Assembly: GCA_022606425.2 (NCBI GenBank)
Contig: JAHDVF020001350.1
Span: 806,001 to 870,000, forward strand
DNA from: Lepidostoma basale
Taxonomy: Eukaryota > Arthropoda > Insecta > Trichoptera > Lepidostomatidae
Length of the DNA: 64,000 nt
Direction: 5' to 3'
Positions 41,301 through 51,483 of the stretch are shown here, piece after piece. Below the pieces are notes generated by a model. The model was not told where the DNA came from and made no database searches. It saw only the letters and a program-made list of their open reading frames with translations. Position numbers and translations under genes: made by a program. Every line of letters starts with the position of its first letter. Positions within the stretch are counted from its first letter, which is position 1.

Positions 41301-41906
41301 GAAAAACCGACGTAAGTGCAAATATACATTTTGAAGATATGGGAGTTTAAAGATTTCATATTGCTTGGAAAAACTGTTTTTTTTTAAATAAACCAATGAT
41401 TTTCGGTTTATAGGTATATTACTATTAGGTCCTTACATATGAAATTGGCGTTTTGTATGGGAGGAACATAAAGTTGATTTTTTTTAAATATAATATATTA
41501 TTTTAATTTTAATTTTATCTATTAATCCTTCGAGCCGTTTCTGCAGCACTGGTGCCACGGTGGAACTCGTACTCGTAAATAACGCGATATTTCAAGTTTT
41601 CCATTTTGTAAACTGAGTGACGCAAAGAAAAAAAACAATTGAGGAAAAACAAATGAATTATAATTTTCGAAACACAAATACTTGAGTAAATAGCTGTATA
41701 AATTTGAATTTGGAATTCCTAACCAAAGAGAAGATATTTGAGATCAAAGTTGTCAGTACGGCAAAACGCCAATTTCATATGTAAGGACCTAATATAAACC
41801 GAAAATCATTGGTTTATTTAAAAAAAATACAGTTTTTCCAAGCGATATGAAATCTTTAAACTCCCATATCCCCAAACTGTATATTTGCACTTACGTCAGT
41901 TTTACA
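41301..41906. repeat. Long-TIR foldback element (~600 bp)
   Basis: Arms of about 150 bp (41301-41460 and 41755-41906) beginning AAAAC.GACGTAAGTGCAAA are complementary with few mismatches. The centre (about 300 bp) is AT-rich and non-coding. TSD not clear. The arms contain AGGTCCTTACATATGAAATT. Confidence 0.7.
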
Positions 41907-41954
41907 CTCACGGTGCGATATACGAGTAGTCATATATAACATAATATTAAAACT

Positions 41955-42155
41955 AACGTATAAGTATGATGGAAGCGATACATGGAACAACAAAATAATG
42001 GTGAAAGTAGAATAAATGAAGTAGAAATGAAATCTCTTGGATGAATGTGAGGAAAATCTGTGTATGATAGGGTGTCATTAACAAATATAAGAAGTGAACG
42101 CAGTGCGAATGGAAGTGAAATAATCAAATTACTGAAAGGACCATTTAAATGTACG
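41955..42155 (+). mobile_element. LINE-A internal fragment
   Basis: From the MYGR.YMEQQNNGESRINEVEMKSL equivalent to GPFKC, with stops; lacks the 3' tail. Confidence 0.7.
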
Positions 42156-42224
42156 TATTGTTTCTTGATGTAAAACTCCATATTAAATAATTATGTGGTT
42201 TTATACAAGTTTTATTACCATATT

Positions 42225-42775
42225 TATATTTCATGTCAATGGGCCGAGATAACCAAACCGCAGAGCTAAAAATAAGAATTGGACTAAGCTGGGCAGCTTT
42301 CGGAAACATGAGTTACATCCTTAAAAACCGGAAAATACCGATCAACCTGAAACGTAAAGTCTATGAAGCCTGCGTTCTGCCAGTTGGTACTTATGGTCTT
42401 GAAACTGTTACATTGTCCAAACAAAGTGCCGAGAAACTACGAGTGACCCAAAGAGCCATGGAAAGAGCCATGTTAGGAATAAGCCTAAGAGACAGAGTCA
42501 GAAACGATACGGTGAGAGAAAAAACAAAAGTCACTGACATCATCCACCGGGTGGAGACTCTAAAATGGCAATGGGCAGATCATGTAGCCAGAAGCTCAGA
42601 TGAAAAGTGGACAAGAAGACTGCTGACTTGGATACCGTGGACAGCAAAGAGAAGTGCAGGGCGACCGCAACTACGGTGGGAGGATAATCTGAATGCAGTC
42701 TGCACAGGACAGAGTGACATGGAAGCGAATGGTAGAGGCCTTTGTCCAGGAATAGGCTGAGGAAGAAGAAGAAGT
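42225..42775 (+). mobile_element. RTE family D, 175-codon C-terminus
   Basis: Frame 42233-42760: ELKIRIGLSWAAFGNMSYIL, INLKRKVYEACVLPVGTYGLETVTLSKQSAEKLRVTQRAMERAMLGISLRDRVRN, then VETLKWQWADHVARSSDEKWTRRLL, GRPQLRWEDN and a GRGLCPGIG end with a GAAGAAGAAGAAG tail. This is the thumb region and C-terminus typical of RTE-clade LINEs. A frameshift near the end replaces the WK.MEEA motif. Confidence 0.9.
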
Positions 42776-42850
42776 CATTTTCGCCTTTCTAAATTATTAT
42801 CAAGGTACTAAGGTATTTGATAATAGTTAACGACATGTCACAATTAAAAA
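42776..42850. repeat. h3-like foldback remnant
   Basis: TTTTCGCCTTTC..TTATTATCAAGG and TTTGATAATAG..CGACATGTCAC resemble the h3 foldback halves, strongly decayed. Confidence 0.35.
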
Positions 42851-42879
42851 AAAATTATAAATACAGTACACGTAAATAG

Positions 42880-43005
42880 AAATATGGAAAGACGGAGGAA
42901 AACGTGGAACGATCAAATCAATCAAATATTAAATGTCGGCCACGACACAATGAATGTTGAGCGAGAGAAGTAACCTAGGAAAGAACAGTGCAGCGGTTTT
43001 TTATA
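42880..43005 (+). mobile_element. LINE-A fragment
   Basis: KTEENVERSNQSNIKCRPR-shifted version of RPRKTWNDQINQILNVGH, MNVE and REK.PRKEQCS; no tail. Confidence 0.65.
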
Positions 43006-43329
43006 TCTGCTTTGACTAAGCTATTAATGAAAGGGTTTGTTTAATTTTTATAGGATCGTTCTTGTGTTAAACTTCAACTCATGGTATTGTTTATATATTT
43101 TTCTTTTTTGGTGTATATCTATTACTGGAAATTGGCGACCATTTTCTCATTCATACTCCTGTCGTGCTTGTTTCAATTGATTTTTAGTTGAGCCTTTGGT
43201 AAATAAAAAAAAAAACTTATTTTAATAATTCCACTTAGAAGACTAGTTTCATATTGTTAGGACATTCGTCTAAAAACATACTCGCATATTTATAGAAAAA
43301 TCTTTAAAATATTCGTCGTTTGCTAAAAA

Positions 43330-43445
43330 AACGCATGACGCGGGATTTGAACCGGAGACCGACAGACATCAACGTTCATCCAGCGAAGTAGAGAAGACAA
43401 GCTGTCTTCCCAGCCATCTAGCAATTGAAACTAGATGCGAAATTT
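43330..43445 (-). other. Pol III promoter-like segment
   Basis: The minus strand has TAGATGGCTGG (A-box-like) and about 65 bases further GGTTCAAATCC (one off the B-box consensus). It does not fold into an obvious tRNA. Possibly the head of a tRNA-derived SINE of another family. Confidence 0.35.
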
Positions 43446-43589
43446 CTAATATATAAGCAACGTTGAAAAGTTAATTATTTCTTTTTTATTCTTTCTATAA
43501 CATATATTATTTATGTATCAAGTGTGTATTTTCTTTTGCTATTGTATTGCTATGTGTATATTATTACATATTTTTTAAAAAAAATTTTA

Positions 43590-43710
43590 ACGTAAGTCCC
43601 GCATGGACGGGAGACGGGCCTAGGGAGTGCACGAGTGAAGCTGACGAAAGGCGCCGCTGCGCCTATAACAGCTTCGGGTAAGCGGAGGGAACCCTCTATG
43701 GCTCGGCCAT
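43590..43710 (+). repeat. Family L dispersed repeat
   Basis: GTAAGTCCCGCATGGACGGG.., GGCCTAGGGAGTGCACGAG and CTATAACAGCTTCGGGTAAG. Second plus copy at 44405, minus copy at 37268. No coding. Confidence 0.6.
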
Positions 43711-43859
43711 ATTAAAAAAAGTTTAAAGACTTTTTACTTGAAATTGGCTGGCTTTTGCGCTTTCTTACTTTGACTATGGACAACTCTTAGAGGGTACTAC
43801 AATCCTGCAAAATCCCACCCCGAAGTTAATTTCCTATGTCGTGCCTTCCCGTTGTAAGA

Positions 43860-44345
43860 GATCTAATTTCTACTGCATTTCACGTTTTTATTGAAAATTG
43901 AATATTGTTCCAAGAGATTTGAAAAAGCCTTGGAGCGGACGCGACAGTTTTTACGAGGTTTAGCGAGTAGGCACTTGTACACTCGCGGAGATTTTGTTTA
44001 ATGGCGCTATAAATCAAGCCGGGACTTGCCCGCGAATAATTATTATTCGCCAGCATTTGATCGGGAAAGTAAAAAGCGGCCGACGATTAAAAATGTCGAT
44101 CGCCGTGATGAATTACTGCCGCTCGTATATTTAACCCATTCGACCGTGCTTTGCTCTGATTATATAACTTTCAAACAAATAAACTATACTCCACTTTTTT
44201 TTCCCATCCCGCATTTGTCTCCTCTGCCTCTCCTGTTCTTCCCGCTGTATATTACTGTGGTGTATCATTATTTTTATCTTTTATATAATGTTCCTAAAAT
44301 GTTAATGTATTATATATTATGTTTATTTATTCAATAAAGTACAGC
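43860..44345. other. CG-containing single-copy stretch
   Basis: 43900-44120 is richer in CG than most of the window. The 103-codon frame at 44026-44337 turns into low-complexity Leu/Tyr/Phe and is not convincing. Confidence 0.35.
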
Positions 44346-44404
44346 GGAGCATAGAAGTACGATTGAGTAGATTAAATGTGATCTGGCACCCCCTTGTTGT
44401 TGCC

Positions 44405-44530
44405 GTATTTAAATGTAAGTCCCGGATGGACCGGGGACAGGCCCAGGGAGTGTACGAGCGAGGCTGATAAAAGGGTGCCGCTACGCCCTATAACAGCCTC
44501 GGAAATGTGGCGGGAACTTCTATGTTCCTT
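44405..44530 (+). repeat. Family L dispersed repeat, second copy
   Basis: Aligns end to end with 43590-43710 with roughly 15-20% differences. Confidence 0.6.
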
Positions 44531-44574
44531 TAAAAAAAAAACTTTCAAACAAAAATAAAATACGAATAATAATT

Positions 44575-44890
44575 ATAATTTAATTACGGAATCGAAGCAA
44601 GAGCAGACACTGTCAGAACCAAACATCATTAAGAGTAGAACTTTAGAGCTATCGTGGGGAGAACCCTTAGAGATAGGATACCCAATGAACAAATTCGCAG
44701 ATCCTGCAGAATTGAAGACATAGTGAGATGGAGTAGGCAGAGGAGACGATTCTGGATGGATCCAGAACCAACCCTTAGAGATAGGATTCAGAGGGCCGTC
44801 GACCACCAAAGAGATAGAGAGAAGGCTGGTAGTCTTCATCACAGAAAGAAAGTTAATAGCCTGCATGAGCAGATCGCAAAATCTACAATA
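44575..44890 (+). mobile_element. RTE-type family K C-terminus
   Basis: Encodes AIVGRTLRDRIPNEQIRRSCRIEDIVRWSRQRRRFW in one frame (44654-44760). A short duplication of the ACCCTTAGAGATAGGAT motif (44662 and 44774) replaces the DHIDRMDP box, then EGRRPPKR.REG.SSSSQKE-like end. It runs into SINE-S at 44893. Confidence 0.7.
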
Positions 44891-44892
44891 AG

Positions 44893-45105
44893 AAGGAGAC
44901 CTTTGTGTCAGAGTAGTAAGAGCTCTGAATTTCATACCGAAGATCCCGGTTTCGATTCCCGGCGATGGCAGTGTGATTGTCACACTGACTTCGGTATTGA
45001 ATTCACGTGACAATAAAACGGCGATAGATTGGCTACCTATCACATGTGAAATAGCTAAAATAAATTGTTTATAGTAATTGAGTTCATACGACCTGTTATC
45101 TTCTT
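44893..45105 (+). mobile_element. SINE-S copy
   Basis: GACCTTTGTGTCAGAGTAG head, B box GGTTTCGATTCC with one extra T, GTGTGATTGTCACACTG, GAATTCACGTGACAATAAAA and an end near GACCTGTTATC. A 12-base internal gap removes part of the GGTCTGGTG motif. Confidence 0.75.
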
Positions 45106-45450
45106 CTCCGGTCTCAATATAAAGATTAGTCTGCAGCAAGGCGACGCATCTCCTCTTCCATTCCGCTCGATCCTCGGCAACTCTCTTCAATTCCGCATAA
45201 GAGGTGCAGCCCATGCAAATCTGGTCTAGGTACTCCTGGCGAGGTCGTCCTCTGCCAATCGGTCCCTCGACAATTACATGTTATAACTAATGTTGTATAT
45301 AAAAAAAAAAATCCTGCTTACTTCCTGCAACTCTCCAATCATTTGAGTCAGTTCGTCTATGTCCTCACTAATGACCACAATGTCGTCCGCAAATCTAAGA
45401 TGACTCAAATGTGTACCATCTATCTTTATACCTTTCTCATCCCAGTTTAA
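45106..45450 (-). mobile_element. RTE-clade LINE: RT FADD box and C-terminus
   Basis: Minus: 45315-45450 encodes GIKIDGTHLSHLRFADDIVVISEDIDELTQMIGEL, the catalytic FADD motif C of an RTE RT in intact form. 45106-45280 encodes GPIGRGRPRQEYLDQICMGCTSYAELKRVAEDRAEWKRRCVALL, the C-terminus, then a GAAGAA-type end. About 35 bp of unrelated sequence and a large deletion lie between them. Confidence 0.75.
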
Positions 45451-45479
45451 GGTTTTAAAAACGTCATTACGTGACCAAA

Positions 45480-45955
45480 ATATTGCGGTTTCCTTGATTT
45501 TACAATCTCAATGCGAACTCTGTCTCTCCAAGTTATTTTAAGTATTTTTCTATATATCCAGAGTTCAAACGATTGTATTCTTCTCTTTGCCGCATCAGTC
45601 AGTCTATATGTGAAATATATAGTTTTGTTAAAATTTTATCATGTTATTGATATCGATTTGGATTTGTCCGTCTGCAATATTTGTATTTTTTTTAACGTAT
45701 AAATTTAAATCGATGAGGATATTAAGTATTCGTCGCTGGAGTTGAGTGGGTTATTATATTTTTTATTTTCCTTGCACAACTAATAGCGCCGTTATTAGCT
45801 GGGTTTATGAAGGGAACATTATTTCCATTGCACAAACTGTATGATGACAAATCACATAAATCATTTTTTTGATGACGCAAGGGGCAAACTTTATATTTCT
45901 TATTTATAGTTTCTTGAACAATGATGTAATACTCTATATTAAAAAATACTCTATA
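45480..45955. other. AT-rich stretch, no feature
   Basis: A 63-codon hydrophobic frame at 45511-45702 has no signal beyond T-rich composition. Confidence 0.45.
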
Positions 45956-45958
45956 TTG

Positions 45959-46512
45959 AATAATAAATACGAATGAAACCGTCAGTTTTCTAGAAGTTTA
46001 ATTATATTTTATGGGAATGACATGTTTCGTCCTTCTTAGGCATTATCAAAGCATTTGATAATGCCTTCTTCTTCTTCTCAGTTGTATTGTCGCCTAGATT
46101 GAGGGTCGTGTCAATCCTGTAAACTATTAACCATGGCACGCCATGCGCTGCTGTGACCCGTCAGTCTCCAGGCTGCGGCTAATGAGAGACCAGTCAGATC
46201 CCTGATTTGATCGGACCAGCGGCTAGGTGGTCGTCCTTGTGGTCGCCTTCCCTCCACTTTGCCCATGATGATGAGCTTTTCAAGGTTGTCCTGATCTCTC
46301 TGGGCTATGTGTCCAAAATATTTTAGCACTCTCTGAGAGTACATCCGCGAGAGTCTTGCCTTGATACCCAGCTGGTCAAAGATTGACTGGTTTGTTATTC
46401 TTGCCATCCAGGGTATACGCAATAATGCTTTAGAAGCGCGAAACATGTCATTCCCATTAAATATAATGAAATTTCTAGAAAACTGAGGTTTTATTCGTAT
46501 AAATTATTTATA
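45959..46512. repeat. h3 foldback split by an RTE insertion
   Basis: Left arm 45959-46068 and right arm 46430-46512 form the palindrome: TTTTCTAGAAG, GGGAATGACATGTTTCG on the left; CGAAACATGTCATTCCC, TTTCTAGAAAAC on the right. On the minus strand the left arm reads TTTGATAATGCC..GGACGAAACATGTC. Confidence 0.7.
46069..46430 (-). mobile_element. RTE-type family J inserted in h3 foldback
   Basis: A 111-codon minus frame: LLRIPWMARITNQSIFDQLGIKARLSRMYSQRVLKYFGHIAQR, KVEGRRPQGRPPSRWSDQIRDLTGLSL and WRAMVNSLQD stop. GAAGAAGAAGG tail at the left edge. ATAATGC flanks both sides as a probable TSD. Well preserved, 5'-truncated. Confidence 0.8.
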
Positions 46513-46562
46513 TTTCTACTTTTCTGATTTTTCAAGGACAAAAAGTGAGAACATTTTATATT

Positions 46563-46890
46563 TAAACTAACTAAATAACCATCACGCCGTTTCCCCTGGA
46601 GGTGTACACAGAGAGGATGGACCGCCATACTGCTATGTTCTGACATATCTCACTAGCTCCCTCTATATTCATACATCGTAACATGAACGCTCGTCGATTT
46701 ATCCGACTTCGAATGTAGCCGCCTTTTAGTATTTGATTAATTTGGTTTTGCCATGCTTCCCTTGGTCTTTAACGGCTTCTCTTTCCATTCACACCGCTTG
46801 TATACAATATTTTAACCATTCATTTCACGTCCTTTCGTTCCATACTCGTATGTCCAAATCATCTCAGGGATCTTTTTTAATTTTATTTAG
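46563..46890 (-). mobile_element. LINE-A 3' end, minus strand
   Basis: Tail AACTAACTAAATAACC at the left, then GETA.., HVRS shifted, and the VKILYTSGVNGKRSR subfamily marker; truncated near LRWFGH. Confidence 0.75.
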
Positions 46891-46974
46891 GATTAACATT
46901 TTAAATGAAAGTGCAGGAACCGAGGACATGCGATTTAATTTAGTTAATATCTACTAATTATAATATCTAAAATT

Positions 46975-47150
46975 TAACTAACTAACTACTAACTAACTAA
47001 CCATCACGCCGTCTCCCCGAAGGGGCAGGCAGAAAGAATGGACTGCAACACCTTTCTTTCCTGACATATTTCTCTCGCTTCCTCAACATTCATACATCGT
47101 GTCATGCACGCGCGTCGATTTCTCTGACTCCTCACATGGCCGACATTCAT
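46975..47150 (-). mobile_element. LINE-A 3' terminus, minus strand
   Basis: A very short insertion: TTAG tail (with TAG irregularities), FGETA region and ACMTRCMNVEEAREICQERKV to MSAM-like start. It ends at 47148. Confidence 0.8.
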
Positions 47151-47274
47151 TCTAAAATTTATATCTACCTATATCATGCGTGTGCTACAACCAGAAACCG
47201 TCGACTTTGTATAGTAATAAGCGGTTTTTAATCGTTTTATAAGGGTGCCTACTCGTGTAATAAAAGCGAAATAG

Positions 47275-47480
47275 AGTGGCCCCATTTTTAAATAGCACCG
47301 TTCCATATTTGAACACCCTTTGAGAGCGGTTGGCGCCATGAGCGCCAGCAGCGCCGGTTGGATGCCCTGCGAGCAGACGATTTCCGGCCGGTGGCGGCGG
47401 GTACCTACCTCGCGGGGAGGCACCTACCTCCGGCGGAGTGGCCGCTTCCGCTTCCGCGCCCCCGACAGCCATCCAGAACA
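47275..47480. other. GC-rich island, possible exon or promoter
   Basis: About 200 bp with strongly elevated GC (many GCC, CGG, GCGCC) in an otherwise AT-rich window. Both strands are open: a minus frame rich in Ala/Gly/Pro (47185-47481, starts MFWMAVGGAEAEAATPPEVG) and a plus frame (47320-47646, begins MRAVGAMSASSAGW). Neither has a domain I recognise. GTACCTACCTC motifs resemble 10020-10050. Confidence 0.35.
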
Positions 47481-47582
47481 ATGTAAACAGGTACTACTTA
47501 ACTACTCGACATTTTTTTCGGTGTTTGAGATACAATTGCGTAGAGGGGTTTCTCAAACGTTCAGACATATCATGATATTTTT

Positions 47583-48222
47583 TTTCAAGAATCCCTATGT
47601 TTTGCGAACTCATTGGTCCGGAGCCGGCTCGAGTGTGGCTCGGTGATCCCCACGAGGCGAGATACTCGCTCATGTTCGAGAGGGTTCAGAAAAGATTTCT
47701 GAGATATCTCTACATGAGGGAATTTTGGTAGCTATCCGTGGGTTTATCTTACTGCATTCCTCTTGGGCAAGCTGGGGACCAATAGTTTACAGATAAGAAG
47801 GGATGGGTGCACACTTACCCATTTCTTCAGACTTATCAGGGGATTCTTTAAGAATTCCGACATCTTGGAGGCTATCCATCTTTATGTTCCGGATGGTTAT
47901 CTTCGACACAGTCACATACTGTTTTATCTCCCAGCATGCAGAACCAACCTGCCTCTGGTGATGCCGGTGGGGAGAGCAATCAAACTGCTGAACATGATCG
48001 CTTCGGAGATCGATGTCTTTCGTATTCGTGAAAGTACGTTCAGAAGACAAATACTCTTGACTTTGGAGAGTATCTTGTATTCCTAATGTCGAACCATCTC
48101 TCATGTGTTCCTGGTATTATATATTTATTATATTTTACCTGTTCTCAATAGATTCCTTAAACTATTATATAATAATTGTTTGTAATATCTTTTGAGAAAA
48201 TAAACTGATTTGATTTGAAATA
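47583..48222 (+). mobile_element. LINE-B 3' end, well preserved
   Basis: NPYVLR.HWSGAGSSVAR (shifted), LERVQKRFLRYLYMRE, LGKLGTNSLQIRRDGCTLTHFFRLIRGFFKNSDILEAIHLYVPDGYLR, LPACRTNLPLVMPVGRAIKLLNMIASEIDVF, LESILYS stop (47763-48086), 3' UTR and TGATTTGATTTG end. Confidence 0.85.
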
Positions 48223-48655
48223 CTGTGTACCTATAATAATAATAAAAATTAGCAGTTTAAGGGTGTCTGTTTATATAAAAGTGCTCTACTTAAATATATA
48301 ATAAAGAAAGGAAATACATTTACGTAATCAGACGCGTAACGGACAAACATTCGTAAATAATTACACGTGCACGTAGGTAAGTAGGTATGAACCAATCGCA
48401 AGTACTTTGAGATAGGGCGTTGCGTTATCCTGCGTGACCACTAAGTACCTACCTGCATACTTCATACATACGCATAGAACTTCATGTCAAGTGAAATCAT
48501 AATTAATTATTGGTTAGTAACAAGAATATACGACCATGGAAATTCACAAACGTTGGAGGGTGACAATGTTTTTTGAAAAGGCGAAGTTGTTGGGTAAAAT
48601 TTTTTAACTTCAAAGAATTCGGATTTCTGTTTTCACTTATAATAATAATAATAAT
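48223..48655. other. No feature recognised
   Basis: AT-rich with scattered GTAGGTA motifs; ends in an ATAATAATAATAA run. Confidence 0.45.
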
Positions 48656-48659
48656 AATT

Positions 48660-49192
48660 TAATAAGCTAAGATGGCAGTGCACAATGGTGTTCTTGTGCC
48701 GACCCTTATGTATGGAAGTGAAGCATGGAACTGGCAAAAGAAGGATGAAAGTAGAATAAATGCAGTAGAAATGAGATCTCTAAGACGAATGTGTGGCAAA
48801 TCTGTATATGATAGAGTGACAAATGCAAGTATAAAAAGTGAATGTGGTGCGAATGAAAGTGTTATGAACAAAATAAGGAAAGGGTCATTAAGATGGTTTG
48901 GACACATGGAAAGAATGAGTGAAGACAGAATGGTAAAGAAGGTATATGTAAACGGCGTGAACGGAGCTAGAAATAGAGGAAGGCCGAGGAAAACGTGGTA
49001 CGATCAAATCAATCAAATATTGAATGTCGGTCACGTGAGGAGTCGGAAAAATCGACGTGCGTGCATGACAAGATGTATGAATGTAGATGAAGCGAGAGGC
49101 GTATGTCAGGACAGAACAGTGTGGCGTTCCATTCTTTCTGCCTACCCCTCCGGGGAGACGGCGTGATGGTAAGTTAGTTAGTTATAATTTAA
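48660..49192 (+). mobile_element. LINE-A 3' end with intact 164-codon ORF
   Basis: Frame 48672-49166 is unbroken from MAVHNGVLVPTLMYGSEAWNWQKKD through RSLRRMCGKSVYDRV, GSLRWFGHMERMSED, GARNRGRPRKTWYDQINQIL, RSRKNRRACMTRCMNVDEARGVCQDRTVW to SAYPSGETA stop, then GTTAGTTAGTT. Best copy for defining the LINE-A C-terminus. No RT domain, so not functional alone. Confidence 0.9.
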
Positions 49193-49375
49193 CTTTTAAA
49201 GCGCCGTTTTTGTGATGTAATCACTTCAAGGGCGCATAAAGGCGTGTTTTAAATCTAAATGTGAACGTTGCATCTGATTGATATTCGCGATCGATTAGAA
49301 AGTATAATAGAACAAAATATGCAAGTTTTAAATTGGGTATGAAATATGAAAAAAAAATGGGTTTACAGCTTAGTT
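49193..49375 (-). mobile_element. LINE-C 3' UTR fragment
   Basis: Matches 38434-38590 in reverse (GCGCCGTTTTTGTGATGTAAT..GGGCGCATAAAG) and extends to ATATTCGCGATCGATTAGAA, also seen at 51816. Confidence 0.6.
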
Positions 49376-49382
49376 TGATAAT

Positions 49383-49720
49383 ATCCTCCCAAAAGAGGGC
49401 GAGGGGGGATTTAGGGTTTTTGATAAAGTCTTACATCATTGTCAGGGAATGGAAGACCAGTTAGGGTTGGGATTGCATTTATAAAAAAATTCTGTTCCCG
49501 AGGGGAAGATAAGAGGAGCAGTGCCTGGATGGAGTTGTGGTAGGAGATAGCATCCTGCGTGAGACCATTTTGTTTGGCGGAGTACGTAGTGGGTTATCGG
49601 GGAGGTGGTGATGGATAACTTGGTGGTAAAGGGTCATTATTGATAAGGAAGATGGTAATAATTTAGGTCGTGGTCTGGAAATAAAAGAGATGAAGTTGGA
49701 GTAGTGCAAGGAATAATAGA
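49383..49720 (-). mobile_element. LINE-H 3' region
   Basis: Minus-strand LINE-H downstream region (GGCGAGGGGGGATTTAGG, CCGAGGGGAAGATAAGAG in plus) missing the terminal AACCTCTGTAAGCC end seen at 5096. Confidence 0.65.
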
Positions 49721-49724
49721 GCTG

Positions 49725-50760
49725 GAGTGGCAGTATTCTGATGTGCTAAAGGAGTGTGGTAACGGTTGGCTGTCATCGAGCAAGGACGCTAACATTACTC
49801 ATAAATAAATGATATGGACCTGTCTTTCCTCGATGCCAACCTTCCTCTTTAGAGTGCAAGGGAGAACTCGCCGAAAATTTGAACATCGATGTTCATATAC
49901 GTTTCGAGCTCTCTAATTTTACCGAATTAGTCCATGTGAAGTATCAAGACGTTTTCATTCGTATTAATTATGAACCCATAATGATTGTTAGATGCGATAT
50001 TCGACTCGTGAATTCTTGGCTTATCGAAGGATCTTACGGTAGTCAAAAACGTAATAAAAAGTAACTTTAATGAGATAATAATCTTATCTTAAATTTTCTC
50101 TGATTGGCGAATGAGATGGAGGCATTAAGGGGCCACTGTTGTTTCAGCGAGCCGTGGTCTAATTAAGGGTGACCGGGGTCTCCGTCGCAGGCTTGTCCGC
50201 CGGACGCGGGACGGTAAATTTGTCAGTCGGTGACAGTAAGTGCCCCAGCGCAAAGAAACGGCGAGGGTAACCACACGATTAAATTTATAACAATACATAT
50301 TTTTTATAACTGTTTTTCACATCTAATTATAATACAACAATACTGCCGCACTTAAAATAAACGCATTAATTAGGGTTTGATGCTTTTCGAGAAAAACGCG
50401 TTTAAACTTTTTATTTTTATTTTGCTTGTATCTCAGGAACTAGATAAGATACCAACATCAAAGCTGTACCAAAACAAAGAGAAAAGGGCTAAGAATACTA
50501 AAAAATACAAACATATATAAAAATAATATATAGTGTACATATAATTTAAAAAAAGTACTTATCGCTAGCAGCCTCTAATAAGACTAATACTTTTAGGCCA
50601 TAAAAACTAGTCATAAACGCATCAACTGCTCTACTTGATGCATTTATGCTTAGTAAATCAATTTAATGCATTTTATATAGTAAGCTTATACCTCAATTCT
50701 CCAACAATGCATATGATAAGTGCAACTACATCACATAATGCATTTATATTAAGGAAAATA
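49725..50760. other. 1 kb of single-copy DNA
   Basis: A GC-richer block at about 50090-50290. A 61-codon frame at 49879-50064 (+) has no known motif. No RNA gene seen. Confidence 0.4.
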
Positions 50761-50764
50761 GCTA

Positions 50765-50810
50765 TTTTAATAAACTGATGTTGACACCATCAGGTGTTAT
50801 AATTTTTTTT
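50765..50810 (-). ncRNA. Half of an h1 hammerhead
   Basis: Minus strand: TATAACACCTGATGGTGTCAACATCAG: the 5' half of the motif (core A9 changed to G, stem II 5' strand) and then breaks off. Not functional. Confidence 0.4.
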
Positions 50811-50940
50811 AACGGTTAAAATTAATTTTCTAGATTTTTCGAACCTTTATATATTTACAAAGGATGGGAGAGTGGAGAAGGATATTGAAAGAAGGGTTGG
50901 GGCAGGCAACAGAGTAAATTGTGCACTTAAAGTTGTCATA

Positions 50941-51140
50941 AAGTACGTTCAGAGGGCAAATACTCTTAATTCTGGAGAGTATCCTGTCTTCCTAATGTTG
51001 AACCATCTCTCATGCGTTTCTGGTAGTATACTATACACAATATATTATTTTACCTGTTCTAAATAGATGCCTTAAAAATAAATTTTGTAATGTCTGTTGA
51101 TGAAATAAACTGATTTGATTTGATTTGATTTGATTTGTCT
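50941..51140 (+). mobile_element. LINE-B 3' end insertion
   Basis: AAGTACGTTCAGAGGGCAAA.. (STFRGQILLILESILSS stop), UTR and TGATTTGATTTGATTTGATT. A 5'-truncated 200-bp copy. Confidence 0.8.
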
Positions 51141-51483
51141 CCTATTCGCTCGCCCCACATGTACATCATCCGGTCACATATTGGACTGGTAAATTACCAT
51201 CACTTTGTTTCTTTACTGTTGTTCTTTTTTCGTAATTTCTAATTTCTATCATGTTATGTTCTTTTCAATCCTATGCATGTAAATTCTAATTTATATTATG
51301 TTATGTTCTTTTCTATCTCATGTAATTTCTAATTTCTCTTATGTTATCCTTATTCTCGTTTTTGTGTTTTGCCGTTATATGTTAGTTGTCTGTCTATTTG
51401 CCCAAACTTTTATATTGCCTTTGTAACTAAACATGTCATTTTTGTAAAAGTTTATGTCAAAATAAATAAATAAATAAATAAAA
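51141..51483 (+). mobile_element. Unassigned LINE 3' end (type M)
   Basis: Directly follows LINE-B. TTATGTTATGTTCTTTTC repeated twice, then AAAATAAATAAATAAATAA at its end. Looks like the UTR of a CR1-like element; no coding motif. Confidence 0.45.
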
